A stretch of 64,000 nt of DNA from positions 160,001 through 224,000 of the forward strand of contig OY811978.1 in assembly GCA_963681505.1 (NCBI GenBank), written 5' to 3'. The notes beneath the pieces are model-generated. The model searched no databases. It saw only the letters and a list, made by a program, of their open reading frames with translations, and was not told the origin of the DNA. The stretch is from Eunapius fragilis (lineage: Eukaryota > Porifera > Demospongiae > Spongillida > Spongillidae). The position numbers were made by a program, and so were the translations under genes. Positions 52,369-64,000 of this stretch are shown in pieces (the first letter of the stretch is position 1; each line of letters begins with the position of its first letter).

Positions 52369-55300
52369 GCCATGCACAGACACTAACATGTCAGGTCAAT
52401 GAAGGTGTGGTACCATGTCCTCCTGTAGCCTGTCCTGGGGACCAGGTGACCTTTACAGGGACTACCACAGCTCTTGTTGGTAGCAATCTATGGGTCCTGC
52501 CCAGTGGATCGTGCAGTAGTTCTACTCCACCAGATACCATTCAGCTAACTCAGACTGCTGGTGGGTGCAGAAATGTGACCATGACCTGTGGACCATACAC
52601 AGCAACCAATGTGGATCCTGGTCCATCCACACCATGTCTGACTAGTACCTTGACAGTGAGAGTGAACACTGGTATGACATCATCACTGATCATGGTTGGA
52701 ACCCGATCTTTAGCTGGTCAGAATACTATAGTGAACACCACCCATATCATGGTCATAGGTAAGGGTGCTAATCTGTTTACTTGCTACACATAAAAATAAG
52801 ACCTTCTAACATTCCGCTGTGTGTTAAGTCATGTAATATATAACTGCACCTGCGTCATGACCTGTCCCTAGTTGAGATAAAACTTATTTTTGATGATGAG
52901 GCAGTAGATCAAATATTGGTGCAAAATGGAAGCATTGATACCAAACCCATAATGGCAGCTGCTTGGTTGAATGTTTTCCTTTGTCCTTCTAAATGTTGTT
53001 TGGTACTGCTAAGTAACCTTAAGATATAATATTCGTAACTCATCCTCCTGTCCTTCCCTCCACCTCTTCCCCAGTCTCCCCTGGTCCTCCTGTTGGCCTG
53101 ACAGTAAGCAGTACCTCTGTGGACCAGCTAACAGTGACCTGGACCCCTCCCACCACTGGTGGTGTTCCTACCAGCTACAATGTCAGTATCAATGACAGTT
53201 CTAACACTCTGGTCCCCATCCCTGCCAATGGAGCACTACAGAACACCTTCACTGGACTGATCAGTGACACACTCTACACTGTCTCAGTGGTGGCCATCAA
53301 CTGTGCTGGGACCAGCAGTGTGATGTCAGCCTCTGGAAGAACAGGTAAGTGTGTTGAATGATGTATTGTCCTCAAGCTGTGCACGCTGTTAGGTAGCTGT
53401 GAGCTTGAATAATCTTTGCTGTACCTTATGTACATGACAATCATTAAGAAAAATTGTGAAGCAGAACTCTAGCAATTTTACTAGCACTTATAGGTTAAGG
53501 TACCTGTGTACTGTATGCTTAGTGAAGTGACTTGGGTGTGGTTATCTGTGTACAGTATACATGCACTGGGTTACAGCAGAGATCATATATTGGAAACGAG
53601 GCCAATCAACACCAATTAACGTGGACAAGACTACCAATGACTTGTAAGGCTTCGGGTGTAATCTCTGGCTACATGCAAGCCATTATGCTTGAAAGTGCCA
53701 GCACAATTGACAATGGTCACAGCCATTCCAAGCTCAAGTATATGATTCCGAGGAATGAAGACAAATGAGAGAGGTGCCGCGCCTCTTCCTTCATTCCTGG
53801 TTCTTTACTGGCCATAACCGGAATTGCCTTTTACACATACCTATGAAAAGAAAATCATATAAAAGAACGGAGATTTCTTAATATATAAGACTACCCTCTT
53901 GGACTAAAACACACAATACATAGTCCAAATCATTAGTAAGAGAATTTTTTCGGTTTAAGATGGCTTAGAAACTGTCCCACAAAGTTACGCTTGGTAAGAC
54001 AATTCGGGTGGTCAAAAATCGATATAGCGGATGCAATAACCACAATTGCGTAATAAAAACCTCCCAGTGATCTATAACAGACTATGTACAATCACAATTT
54101 ACTAAGTTCGAGCAAAATACCCTCTTCATTTATGAACAGTAGTCCCACAAGTACGTACACGCGCAAGAAAAGTACTTTATGATGACTTGTTCGTAAATAA
54201 ATAACTATCTTTACTTAATACAAGTACTTTTGCGCATTAGCTGATACCGAACCACAGCAAACTCACCGAGGCTAGCTGATTTTCTAACATTGCCTCCAAA
54301 AATCCACCCCTTCCAACACATATAGAGGTGTGAATCGCACTATTGAGCATTGCCCGCTCACGCAAGTACAGGAGTCTATGGCGCACGTGATTCGTTTCCA
54401 ATCCCTCTATATATGATCTCTGGTAAATGTATCTATTTAGTAGCTCTTACCCTGTCATACAAAAGCATTTGGTGAAGAGTCCTCCCTCCTATGGGTGTAC
54501 TTAGTGTCCTTAGCTACATGTACCTATCTCTCCACAGTGGTCCTCCCTCCTATGGGTGTACTTAGTGTCCTTAGCTACATGTACCTATCTCTCCACAGTG
54601 GTCCTCCCTCCTATGGGTGTACTTAGTGTCCTTAGCTACATGTACCTATCTCTCCACAGTGGTCCTCCCTTCTATGGGTGTAAAGATGGTATCAGTGTTT
54701 AACCCCAACAACACTGCCCGCCATCTTGAGATATCCTGGATACCTGGGGTAAGAAGAGTTATTGCTGGTTGTTAATGGTTACATGTTATTGCTCCATCAC
54801 CAGAGGGGTAGTGTGACCAGGTACACAGTGAGGGTTGTTAGAGATGGTGCCTTTGTTGGTAATGGCTCCACTACCTGTACCACATCACCATGTCTATATG
54901 TCCAACAAGTCTCTGTCTTTGCTACCAACTACACCATCTTTGTGGCTTCCATAAATGGAGATGGAGCTGTGGGTCCTGAGAACATCATTACCATATATGG
55001 TGAGTACCACATATGGTGAGTACCACATACTACCATATATGGTTTATTGGTGAAATAAATAAGATCATGAAAAATGTTTATTAGATGTTTATTAAAAATT
55101 TACCACATGTACTTGCGAATACATGGTTTGAAGAACAAACATACTCAAGTCACCCAGTGAAGCTAGTGAGCTCTCTTCTTTCTGTATGAGCTTATCTCTT
55201 CTGTCTATGTGTAGGTATATCCACAACCAACCAAGTCCTGAACATCACCAGTACACAAATCCAAACCAATAAGGCAATCATTGGCTGCTCATTCGACCAG

Positions 55301-55788
55301 TCCTTCTACTGTGTGGTGTGCTGTAGTACTGATCCCTCTGTTCCTCCTGACTCAAGTGTGTACAGTGTCTCCTCTACCAGAGGTACAGAGGTGACTGTGT
55401 ACCTTGGTGACCTCACCAGTGGTCAGATGTACTACTGCAAGGCATCAGCTACCAACACTACCTCTGCTAACTGTGGTGGTCCTGTGGTTGGAGGTGTGAA
55501 GATGTTCTTCAGCTTCATTGCAACACCTCAACCATCATCATCAGGTGAATGTGTACACTATGCCTTGTGCAGCACCCCTCATATCCTCCCTCCTCCTCCT
55601 CCCCCTCATATCCTCCCTCTTCCCCATCCCCCCCATATTCTACAGCCACAGAGAGCTCTACCTTAGCTATCCTTGGTGTTCTTAGTGTCCTTGTTGTGCT
55701 ATTTTATGCCATCCCTGCCATACCTTGTGTGATGTTGAGAAAAAGAAAAGGTGGGCTGGTCACCTGTGATGTCACAAATGGCTTATGC

Positions 55789-55849
<61 letters not shown>

Positions 55850-58670
55850 GCAGCCTTTAGCCTATCCATTAATATTAAAAAGTCAGCCATGGCACCCCCA
55901 CAAAGGTAATGGTCACACTTCTGTCTGTTCACAAATGTGTGTACATTCTGCTCTGTACACTGTGTGTGCATCTCTTGTTTAGCCCCACAAAGGAAATGGA
56001 ACTGAAGCTATAGAAGAAATAAAATACACAGCCAAATCTTAAAAACCTGAAGCATAATTTTTGATTGATTTTGATAATGATTGACATAATTTCATGCCCA
56101 GAAATTGTCATGTCATCATGTCTGTTCAGTACATCAAGTTTTTAAGATTTGGCTGTGTTAACATGTAGTGGTGATTGTATCTTGCACGATCATTTATTAT
56201 TAAAAGAGCTGTCAGTAATAATTTAGGGAACACCTATCTCGTAGAAGGCCTTTGGAGTCTTTGCTGCTAACTAATGGAGCCTTTCAAGATGGAATGCTCT
56301 ACAGTGGAGTGGATCAAAATATTGGACAGAGCTATCGCGTACCAGCTATGGGCTATGAGGACATAGTGATATGCCAGAAGACTATGACTGAAGGTCGACA
56401 ACCAACTGACGTGTTGAACACTACGTCTACGGCACAACTAACACCGTGTGTTCCTCCCACGTACGCTGTCCCTGATAAAACAAAGAAGGCAAGTGAACAC
56501 TGAAGCCATGGTCACGTGCTATATAGCTAGGCCATACATAAGGGAGCTGTTGATCTACCGAAAGCGAAACGTCGAAGTGTGTTATAACAAACACTGGGGC
56601 CGTCCATGCCGTACGAACGTACAGCATACATATAGTGGTAGAGTGTATAGTTCGCGAAGTTATTGAACTTCGTTAGTTCGTTAGTCAACACTCGATCCCG
56701 CTTGACCACACAGCAGCTTCTGGGTAAACCTCTCGACCTGTATATTGGTATAATATATCATCTGGTCCCCAGGCCGGTGGCTATGTGCTTGTAATACGCT
56801 TTGTTCTTATGTGTTGTAATGTTTTCAGCCATCAGGAGGAGGGGGAGGAGCCCCAGTGGAGGTGTATGATGACATTGTGACGGTGATGTTGGGAGGTGTG
56901 GCCTCAGCTGACAGGAAGGAACCAAACATTGCAGAACGAGCAACTTATTCTGTTACCAAGAGAACAAAGGCAAGTGACCATGATGGGGAGGAGGAGAGGG
57001 AAGGGGAGGAGGGAGGGGAGTAGGTCCACATGGCATGTAGGGAGGTATTGTGTACTGGGTACTGGGGTCATGTGGGTGTACTGGGATCATGTATTGTGAT
57101 GTTTTCAGTCATCAGGTGAGGTACCAACACCAGTGAGGGGAGTGGGAGGAGCTCCAGGAGTGGGAGGAGCCTCGGGAGTGGGAGGAGCCCCAGGAGGAGG
57201 AGGAGCCTCAGGAGGAGGAGTGTATGATGACATTGTGATGGTGAGGTGTGCCATGTTGGGAGGTGTGGCCTCAGGAGGCTGGAAGGAACCACTGACTGCT
57301 GTGTTGGCAGAGTCACTGTATCAACCAACTTATTCTGTCATTGAGCAAACGAAGGCAAGTGTTTTCAGCCATACTTATTGCACAATCACTTATAATTATA
57401 ATTGCAATTAACCTCCCCACTGAATGCGAGCGTGGGAGCACGGCTAATATGCAACCATACCTTATGCATTGGCCATCCCCGGGCTTCGAGGGTGTAGGTC
57501 CACGCCCCATTTGTTTAGGGGTGTGGTCTCAAGGCATAGCCCACTCGTGGGTGTGCCCGGTCATAAGTGACGGAGCCTTAAATACAGTACTACACAATTG
57601 CTACTCAAAATGAAAAAAACAGGTGCCCGATTTGAATGCACGTGTGTGTGCCAATAGCGTTATATACCCTTCTCCTGGTGGGCGTTCGTACAGATACGAC
57701 ACGTGCACCGTGGTTGGTTAACCTGTGCTTAACTATGTGTTCACTGCAGATACCAAGCATAACTGATGCCCTGCCCCTCCCCCCACCCCTTAAGGATGGG
57801 GATGTCCCGCCCCTCCCCCCACCCCTTAAGGATGGGGATGCCCCGCCCCTCCCTCCACCCCTTAAGGATGGGGATGAGGACCTACCTTCGGCCATGTATG
57901 CCTTGCTGGGACGTGCTGAGGATGGGGAGGAGGGGGCCAGGGGGTGTGGTCATGAGCTGGAGATGTCCAGACTCCAACATGAGAGTATTGGGACCAAACA
58001 GGTGAGTCATACAGGGACCCCCCAGGGGGTATAGGGGGTGGTGTGGTCCCATACAGGGCCCCCCCAGGGGTATAGGTGGTGGTGTGGTCCCATACAGGGA
58101 CCCCCCAGGAGGTATAGGAGGTGGTGTGGTCCCATACAGGGACCCCCCAGGAGGTATAGGAGGTGGTGTGGTCCCATACAGGGACCCCCCCCCCCAGGGG
58201 GTATAGGAGGTGGTGTGGTCCCATACAGGGACCCCCCAGGGGGTATAGGAGGTGGCATGGTCCCATACAGGACCCCCAGGGGGTATAGGAGGTGGTGTGG
58301 TCCCATACAGGGACCCCCCAGGGGGTATAGGAGGTGGTGTGGTCCCATACAGGGACCCCCCCCCCCCCAGGGGGTATAGGTGGTGGTGTGGTCCCATACA
58401 GGGACCCCCCAGGGGGTATAGGAGGTGGTGTGGTCCCATACAGGACCCCCAGGGGGTATAGGAGGTGGTGTGGTCCCATACAGGGACCTCCCAGGGGGTA
58501 TAGGAGGTGGTGTGGTCCCATACAGGGCCCCCCAGGGGGTATAGGAGGTGGTGTGGTCCAAATAGAAGTGGTATGCATGATATATGTACATGTGTGTGGT
58601 AATCATTCAGAGAATGCATCACTTGAACTGAACCGTACATACACACACACACACACACACACGCACGCAC

Positions 58671-58723
<53 letters not shown>

Positions 58724-59034
58724 AGCTCCTCACTAATGCACCTGTCTCTGGTGATGTCTACTGTATGCCAAGGAGAATGTCTAACCAGAGTGAAATAGAT
58801 GGTAGGTGGTCTGGGGACCTTGTGTGACCAGAAGACCATGTATGTCTTGTACCTGCTTAGCATATAATCCAACCATCTTATTAAGGTGTACGTGTGTGCA
58901 TCACCTTATAAGGTACATCACCTTATAAGGTGAACACATGTAGATCACCTTATAAGGTGAACACATGTACATCACCTTATAAGGTATATTATCTTCATCT
59001 TAATTTTTCAGGCGCTGAACATGACACCAGATGA
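52369..59034 (+). CDS. Receptor gene C: Ig-like/FN3 membrane receptor, tail with tyrosine and SH3 motifs
   Basis: Thirteen exons in consistent phase: 52369-52758 Ig-like; 53075-53344 FN3; 54660-54748 and 54804-54999 second FN3 split by a phase-0 intron; 55215-55544 Cys-rich juxtamembrane (VVCCSTDPSVP, MYYCKAS); 55646-55750 TM (LAILGVLSVLVVLFYAIPAI) and RKRK; 55887-55905 microexon; 56245-56488; 56829-56969; 57109-57354; 57750-58001; 58723-58801; 59012-59034. About 793 residues without the leader. Tail motifs: MGYEDIV, PTYAVP, EVYDDIV, ATYSV, GVYDDIV, PTYSVIE, MYALL, DVYCMP and three PLPPPLKDGD repeats. No kinase domain; SH2/SH3 adaptor recruitment is the likely role. Exons at 56829 and 57109 are duplicates (YDDIV...GGVAS...TYSV). 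Three introns use GC donors. Confidence 0.85.
53577..54422. mobile_element. Inverted-repeat element in gene C intron
   Basis: Ends CAGAGATCATATAT...TGGAAACGA and the complement near 54400-54422. The GGGATTGGAAACG piece is shared with the termini of the element at 48655. About 845 bp, no clear ORF. Confidence 0.55.
54480..54662. repeat. 61-bp repeat carrying a 3' splice site, three copies
   Basis: Each unit runs from TCCTCCCTCCTATGGGTGTA to CTCTCCACAGTGG. Acceptor AGs lie at 54537, 54598 and 54659; only the last keeps the frame of the exon at 54660. Confidence 0.93.
55791..55846. repeat. (CA)n microsatellite
   Basis: 56 bp of CA in the intron before the 19-bp microexon of gene C. Confidence 0.95.
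55887..55905 (+). CDS. 19-bp microexon of gene C
   Basis: CCATGGCACCCCCACAAAG between GTCAG and GTAATG. Carries phase 1 to 2, linking the TM exon to 56245. A related CCCCACAAAGGAAATGG at 55984 after TTTAG would give a short tail ending in TGA, followed by AATAAA near 56013. Confidence 0.65.
56025..56158. mobile_element. MITE-like hairpin in gene C intron
   Basis: ACACAGCCAAATCTTAAAAA C and its complement, 21-bp arms, 134 bp overall, AT-rich centre. Confidence 0.7.
58010..58560. repeat. About 40-46-bp minisatellite in gene C intron
   Basis: Units of GGTGGTGTGGTCCCATACAG and GGACCCCCCAGGGGGTATAG, about 12 copies. Variation is mostly in the C run. Long open frames on both strands are artefacts. 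Confidence 0.95.
58639..58722. repeat. (CA)n running into a 3' splice site
   Basis: About 80 bp of CA with CG interruptions ending in ACACAG, the acceptor of the exon at 58723. There is no classical polypyrimidine tract. Confidence 0.93.
58880..58985. repeat. TCACCTTATAAGGTGAACAC repeat
   Basis: About four copies of a 26-27-bp unit, each containing the palindrome CACCTTATAAGGTG. Confidence 0.85.
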
Positions 59035-59282
59035 ATACCACAAGTAGGACTGGGGACTTGTTACGTCAACATAATCACTTCACTATAGTTTTTATACATG
59101 TCTGGTACATATCAGTTAACTTTGTTATTTAATTAAATCTGTCAAATTACAATTTTATCTTTATCACATGCACATACCATCAATTCAGAGCAAACATAAG
59201 ATGATCATAATCCAACATCTTGATCTGTACAACACAGACAACAGACCAAATATGGTCCAGTTCAAAGGTCACGAGTGCAGAG

Positions 59283-59416
59283 TTATTGATTGTTGGGACG
59301 GTGCCTACATCCAGTTGATGGTACCAGTGGTTCACCATCACCATCACTTTGAACCTTTCTATCCTTTTCTTTAAGTTCTTCCACCATGGATTTGTTTCCA
59401 CCACCACTTTCACCAT
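59283..59416 (-). CDS. Possible terminal exon of another minus-strand gene
   Basis: After TTTGTTGCAG, phase 1, reads DGESGGGNKSMVEELKEKDR, KVQSDGDGEPLVPSTG and ends at TAA (59285-59283). Short acidic/basic charged tail, similar in phase and position to the last exon of gene D. No upstream exon found. Confidence 0.35.
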
Positions 59417-59488
59417 CTGCAACAAATAAGTTATCAAATGGAAGCCGTATGTATGTATTTTCATAGCAGGAACATAAGGCCGGCATAA

Positions 59489-59625
59489 ACGGGTCGACTT
59501 CCTGCCGCTTTATCGCCTGCAATTCAAATGAATATGCGTAAAAACTCCATAAAACTTTAGTTTACTGAATTTTCACCCATATTCATTTGAGTTGTAGGCG
59601 ACAAATTGGCAGGAAGTCGACCCGT
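59489..59625. mobile_element. MITE-like hairpin, ACGGGTCGACTTCCTGCC ends
   Basis: Arms of about 46 bp (ACGGGTCGACTTCCTGCC...CAAATGAATAT) pair with mismatches. 137 bp. Confidence 0.8.
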
Positions 59626-59663
59626 GTATGTCGACCTACATACGTATGTGTTGTCTGGTGTGA

Positions 59664-60954
59664 AGGACCACTGTGTGCTAGGACTATGAAGGACCACTGT
59701 GTGCTAGGACTATGAAGGACCACTGTGTGCTAGGACTATGAAGGACCACTGTGTGCTAGGACTATGAAGGACCACTGTGTGCTAGGACTATGAAGGACCA
59801 CTGTGTGCTAGGACTATGAAGGACCACTGTGTGCTAGGACTATGAAGGACCACTGTGTGCTAGGGCTATGAAGGACCACTGTGTGCTAGGACTATGAAGG
59901 ACCACTGTGTGCTAGGACTATGAAGGACCACTGTGTGCTAGGGCTATGAAGGACCACTGTGTGCTAGGACTATGAAGGACCACTGTGTGCTAGGACTATG
60001 AAGGACCACTGTGTGCTAGGACTATGAAGGACCACTGTGTGCTAGGACTATGAAGGACCACTGTGTGCTAGGACTATGAAGGACCACTGTGTGCTAGGAC
60101 TATGAAGGACCACTGTGTGCTAGGGCTATGGAGGACCACTGTGTGCTAGGGCTATGGAGGACCACTGTGTGCTAGGACTATGAAGGACCACTGTGTGCTA
60201 GAGCTATGAAGGACCACTGTGTGCTAGGACTATGAAGGACCACCGTGTGCTAGGACTATGAAGGACCACTGTGTGCTAGGACTATGAAGGACCACTGTGT
60301 GCTAGGACTATGAAGGACCACTGTGTGCTAGGACTATGAAGGACCACTGTGTGCTAGGACTATGAAGAACCACTGTGTGCTAGGACTATGAAAGACCACT
60401 GTGTGCTAGGACTATGAAGGACCATTGTGTGCTAGGACTATGAAGAACCACTGTGTGCTAGGACTATGAAGGACCACTGTGTGCTAGGACTATGAAGGAC
60501 CACTGTGTGCTAGGACTATGAAGAACCACTGTGTGCTAGGACTATGAAGGACCACTGTGTGCTAGGGCTATGAAGGACCACTGTGTGCTAGGACTATGAA
60601 GGACCACTGTGTGCTAGGGCTATGAAGGACCACTGTGTGCTAGGACTATGAAGGACCACTGTGTGCTAGGACTATGAAGGACCACTGTGTGCTAGGACTA
60701 TGAAGGACCACTGTGTGCTAGGACTATGAAGGACCACTGTGTGCTAGGACTATGAAGGACCACTGTGTGCTAGGACTATGAAGGACCACTGTGTGCTAGG
60801 ACTATGAAGGACCACTGTGTGCTAGGGCTATGAAGGACCACTGTGTGCTAGGACTATGAAGGACCACTGTGTGCTAGGACTATGAAGGACCACTGTGTGC
60901 TAGGACTGTGAAGGACCACTGTGTGCTAGGACTATGAAGGACCACTGTGTGTGC
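59664..60954. repeat. 26-bp minisatellite, about 50 copies
   Basis: Unit GGACCACTGTGTGCTAGGAC TATGAA; period 26. Variants GGGCTATG, GAAGAACC and GAGCTATG recur at intervals. Confidence 0.97.
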
Positions 60955-61048
60955 TCGAATTCTATCGATTATTTCCCTTTTTTAGTTTTCAAATCTGCAT
61001 TATCAATTAGCACACATGCCATTCGAACCCGAAATTGTCTTACACACA

Positions 61049-61102
<54 letters not shown>

Positions 61103-61220
61103 AATTGCTAGCGATGCTGTAAAAAGCACACTGTGCCACAAACACTAAACATACATGACAGGTGGATTTACATACAAATCTGGGTGAAGTCAGCGTACAT
61201 GTCCTGGGTACCTGTGAAAG

Positions 61221-61281
<61 letters not shown>

Positions 61282-61679
61282 CGCGCGCACAAAATTGTTC
61301 ACTGATGATATGGAAACCTTCATAAGGGGAGATACCTTTTAATAACTTCAGGTTTAGTATCAACTATTAGTCCTTCAGAACAGCCAAATAAAGGTAATTT
61401 CTTTGTACTGGAGATTCCGTGGCCACTACATATACTTACATCACGGGGAAGAATTTGGTGAGTGAGAACACACAGCAGCTAGATCCAAAGAACCCACGTT
61501 ACAGATCATACCTAAGATGAGTTTACATTAGCCTACACGTACATATACATGCATTGGGATTGTTGTTTCATCCATTAGTGTACAGAGATCTAGTGTGTAG
61601 CATTACCATTAAGAATGGTAAACCACCTTCTAATAAGATTCCTTATGAAATCAAATTGTCGAGGCGTTACTGTACGTAC
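60955..61679. other. Spacer with (CA)n and (GT)n runs
   Basis: CA run at 61042-61100 and GT run at 61222-61278, about 120 bp apart and mutually complementary. No gene seen. Confidence 0.6.
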
Positions 61680-64000
61680 ACAGACCATCATGTCCACACA
61701 GACCATCATGTGTACACAGACCATCATGTCCACACAGACCATCATGTGTACACAGACCATCATGTGTACACAGACCATCATGTGTACACAGACCATCATG
61801 TGTTCACAGACCATCATGTGCACACAGACCATCATGTGCACACAGACCATCATGTGTACACAGACCATCATGTTCACACAGACCATCATGTGTACACAGA
61901 CCATCATGTGTACACAGACCATCATGTGTTCACAGACCATCATGTGCACACAGACCATCATGTCCACACAGACCATCACGTGCACACAGACCATCATGTG
62001 CACACAGACCATCATGTCCACACAGACCATCATGTTCACACAGACCATCATGTTCACACAGACCATCATGTGTACACAGACCATCATGTGTACACAGACC
62101 ATCATGTTCACACAGACCATCATGTTCACACAGACCATCATGTGTACACAGACCATCATGTGTACACAAACCATCATGTTCACACAGACCATCATGTGCA
62201 CACAGACCATCATGTGCACACAGACCATCATGTGTACACAGACCATCATGTGTACACAGACCATCATGTGCACACAGACCATCATGTGTACACAGACCAT
62301 CATGTGTACACAGACCATCATGTGTACACAGACCATCATGTGTACACAGACCATCATGTGTACACAGACCATCATGTGCACACAGACCATCATGTGTACA
62401 CAGACCATCATGTGCACACAGACCATCATGTTCACACAGACCATCATGTGTACACAGACCATCATGTGTACACAGACCATCATGTTCACACAGACCATCA
62501 TGTGTACACAGACCATCATGTTCACACAGACCATCATGTGTACACAGACCATCATGTTCACACAGACCATCATGTGCACACAGACCATCATGTGTACACA
62601 GACCATCATGTTCACACAGACCATCATGTGTACACAGACCATCATGTACACAAAGACCATCATGTGTACACAGACCATCATGTTCACACAGACCATCATG
62701 TGCACACAGACCATCATGTGCACACAGACCATCATGTACACAAAGACCATCATGTGTACACAGACCATCATGTACACAAAGACCATCATGTGTACACAGA
62801 CCATCATGTCCACACAGACCATCATGTGCACACAGACCATCATGTGTACACAGACCATCATGTTCGCACAGACCATCATGTGTACACAGACCATCATGTG
62901 CACACAGACCATCATGTTCACACAGACCATCATGTGTACACAGACCATCATGTGCTCACAGACCATCATGTGCACACAGACCATCATGTGTACACAGACC
63001 ATCATGTGTACACAGACCATCATGTGCTCACAGACCATCATGTTCACACAGACCATCATGTGTACACAGACCATCATGTCCACACAGACCATCATGTCCA
63101 CACAGACCATCATGTGCTCACAGACCATCATGTGCACACAGACCATCATGTGTACACAGACCATCATGTGTACACAGACCATCATGTCCACACAGACCAT
63201 CATGTGCACACAGACCATCATGTGTACACAGACCATCATGTTCACACAGATCATCATGTGTACACAGACCATCATGTTCACACAGACCATCATGTGCACA
63301 CAGACCATCATGTGTACACAGACCATCATGTGTACACAGACCATCATGTGTACACAGACCATCATGTGCACACAGACCATCATGTGCACACAGACCATCA
63401 TGTGTACACAGACCATTATGTGTACACAGACCATCATGTACACACAGACCATCATGTGCACAGACCATCATGTGCACACAGACCATCATGTGCACACAGA
63501 CCATCATGTCCACACAGACCACCATGTGTACACAGACCATTATGTGCACACAGACCATCATGTGTACACAGACCATTATGTGTACACAGACCATCATGTA
63601 CACACAGACCATCATGTGCACAGACCATCATGTGCACACAGACAATCATGTGCACACAGACCATCATGTCCACACAGACCACCATGTGTACACAGACCAT
63701 CATGTTCACACAGACCATCATGTGTACACAGACCATCATGTGTACACAGACCATCATGTGTACACAGACCATCATGTGTACACAGACCATCATGTACACA
63801 CAGACCATCATGTGCACAGACCATCATGTGCTCACAGACCACCATGTGTACACAGACCATCATGTGTACACAGACCATCATGTGTACACAGACCATCATG
63901 TGCACACAGATCATCATGTGTACACAGACCATCATGTGTACACAGACCATCATGTTCACACAGACCATCATGTACACATAGACCATCATGTGTACACAGA
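61680..64000. repeat. 18-bp minisatellite, about 128 copies, runs off the window end
   Basis: Unit CACAGACCATCATGTGTA with GTGTA/GTGCA/GTTCA/GTCCA variants. Because 18 is a multiple of 3 and the unit has no stop in several frames, long ORFs exist on both strands (788 and 623 residues). They have no composition or start context of a real gene. Confidence 0.97.

Noticed and set aside
57862..58798. Pro/Gly-rich ORFs on both strands
   Set aside because: They read through an intronic minisatellite of gene C; only 57750-58001 and 58723-58801 are exons.
61590..63981. Long ORFs of 788 and 623 residues
   Set aside because: They follow an 18-bp tandem repeat in which several frames lack stops on both strands; no domain, start context or splice evidence.

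Overview
The window is nuclear DNA of an invertebrate metazoan, most likely a sponge. The reasons are multi-exon type I receptors built from Ig-like and FN3-like domains with phase-1 introns, short introns with GT-AG or GC-AG borders, a receptor tyrosine kinase exon, an NBAS-like (Sec39) gene fragment, and non-LTR, DIRS-like, hAT-like and MULE-like mobile elements. The phylum is an inference. There is nothing bacterial: no operons, ribosome binding sites or CRISPR. Roughly a third of the window is minisatellite or microsatellite.

Layout. 1-1735: degenerate transposon-type gene with a RAG1-like RING segment. 2065-3985: 49-bp minisatellite. 4016-17660: receptor cluster. A relic TM exon (copy 0), a short-tailed receptor (gene A, 6527-9942) and a long-tailed receptor (gene B, 12184-17660) lie in a tandem duplication of about 5.5-6 kb whose ectodomain exons are almost identical. 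19333-23721: minus-strand membrane mucin (gene D). 26036-26650: CCT-rich array. 26863-32210: three damaged retroelements with restriction-like endonuclease (RLE) tails. 33090-34885: minus-strand NBAS-like exons and a broken tyrosine kinase exon. 35243-41790: minisatellite split by a hAT-like element, which is split by a MULE-like element carrying DIRS-like and other fragments. 43448-50496: foldback elements and MITEs, one with a nested hAT-like copy. 52369-59034: third receptor (gene C), complete from the Ig domain to the stop. 59664-60954 and 61680 to the end: two more large arrays.

How the genes fit together. Genes A, B and C share one plan: Ig-like domain, FN3, second FN3-like domain, Cys-rich juxtamembrane domain, TM segment, variable cytoplasmic tail. 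A has a short tail with two tyrosines. B has seven candidate tyrosine motifs. C has about eight plus three PLPPPLK SH3-type motifs. Near-identical ectodomains joined to different tails resemble paired recognition receptors. A role in sponge self/non-self or cell recognition is the most interesting hypothesis here, but it is inference. All exon models were assembled by eye from splice sites and reading phase; no signal-peptide exon was found for A, B or C.
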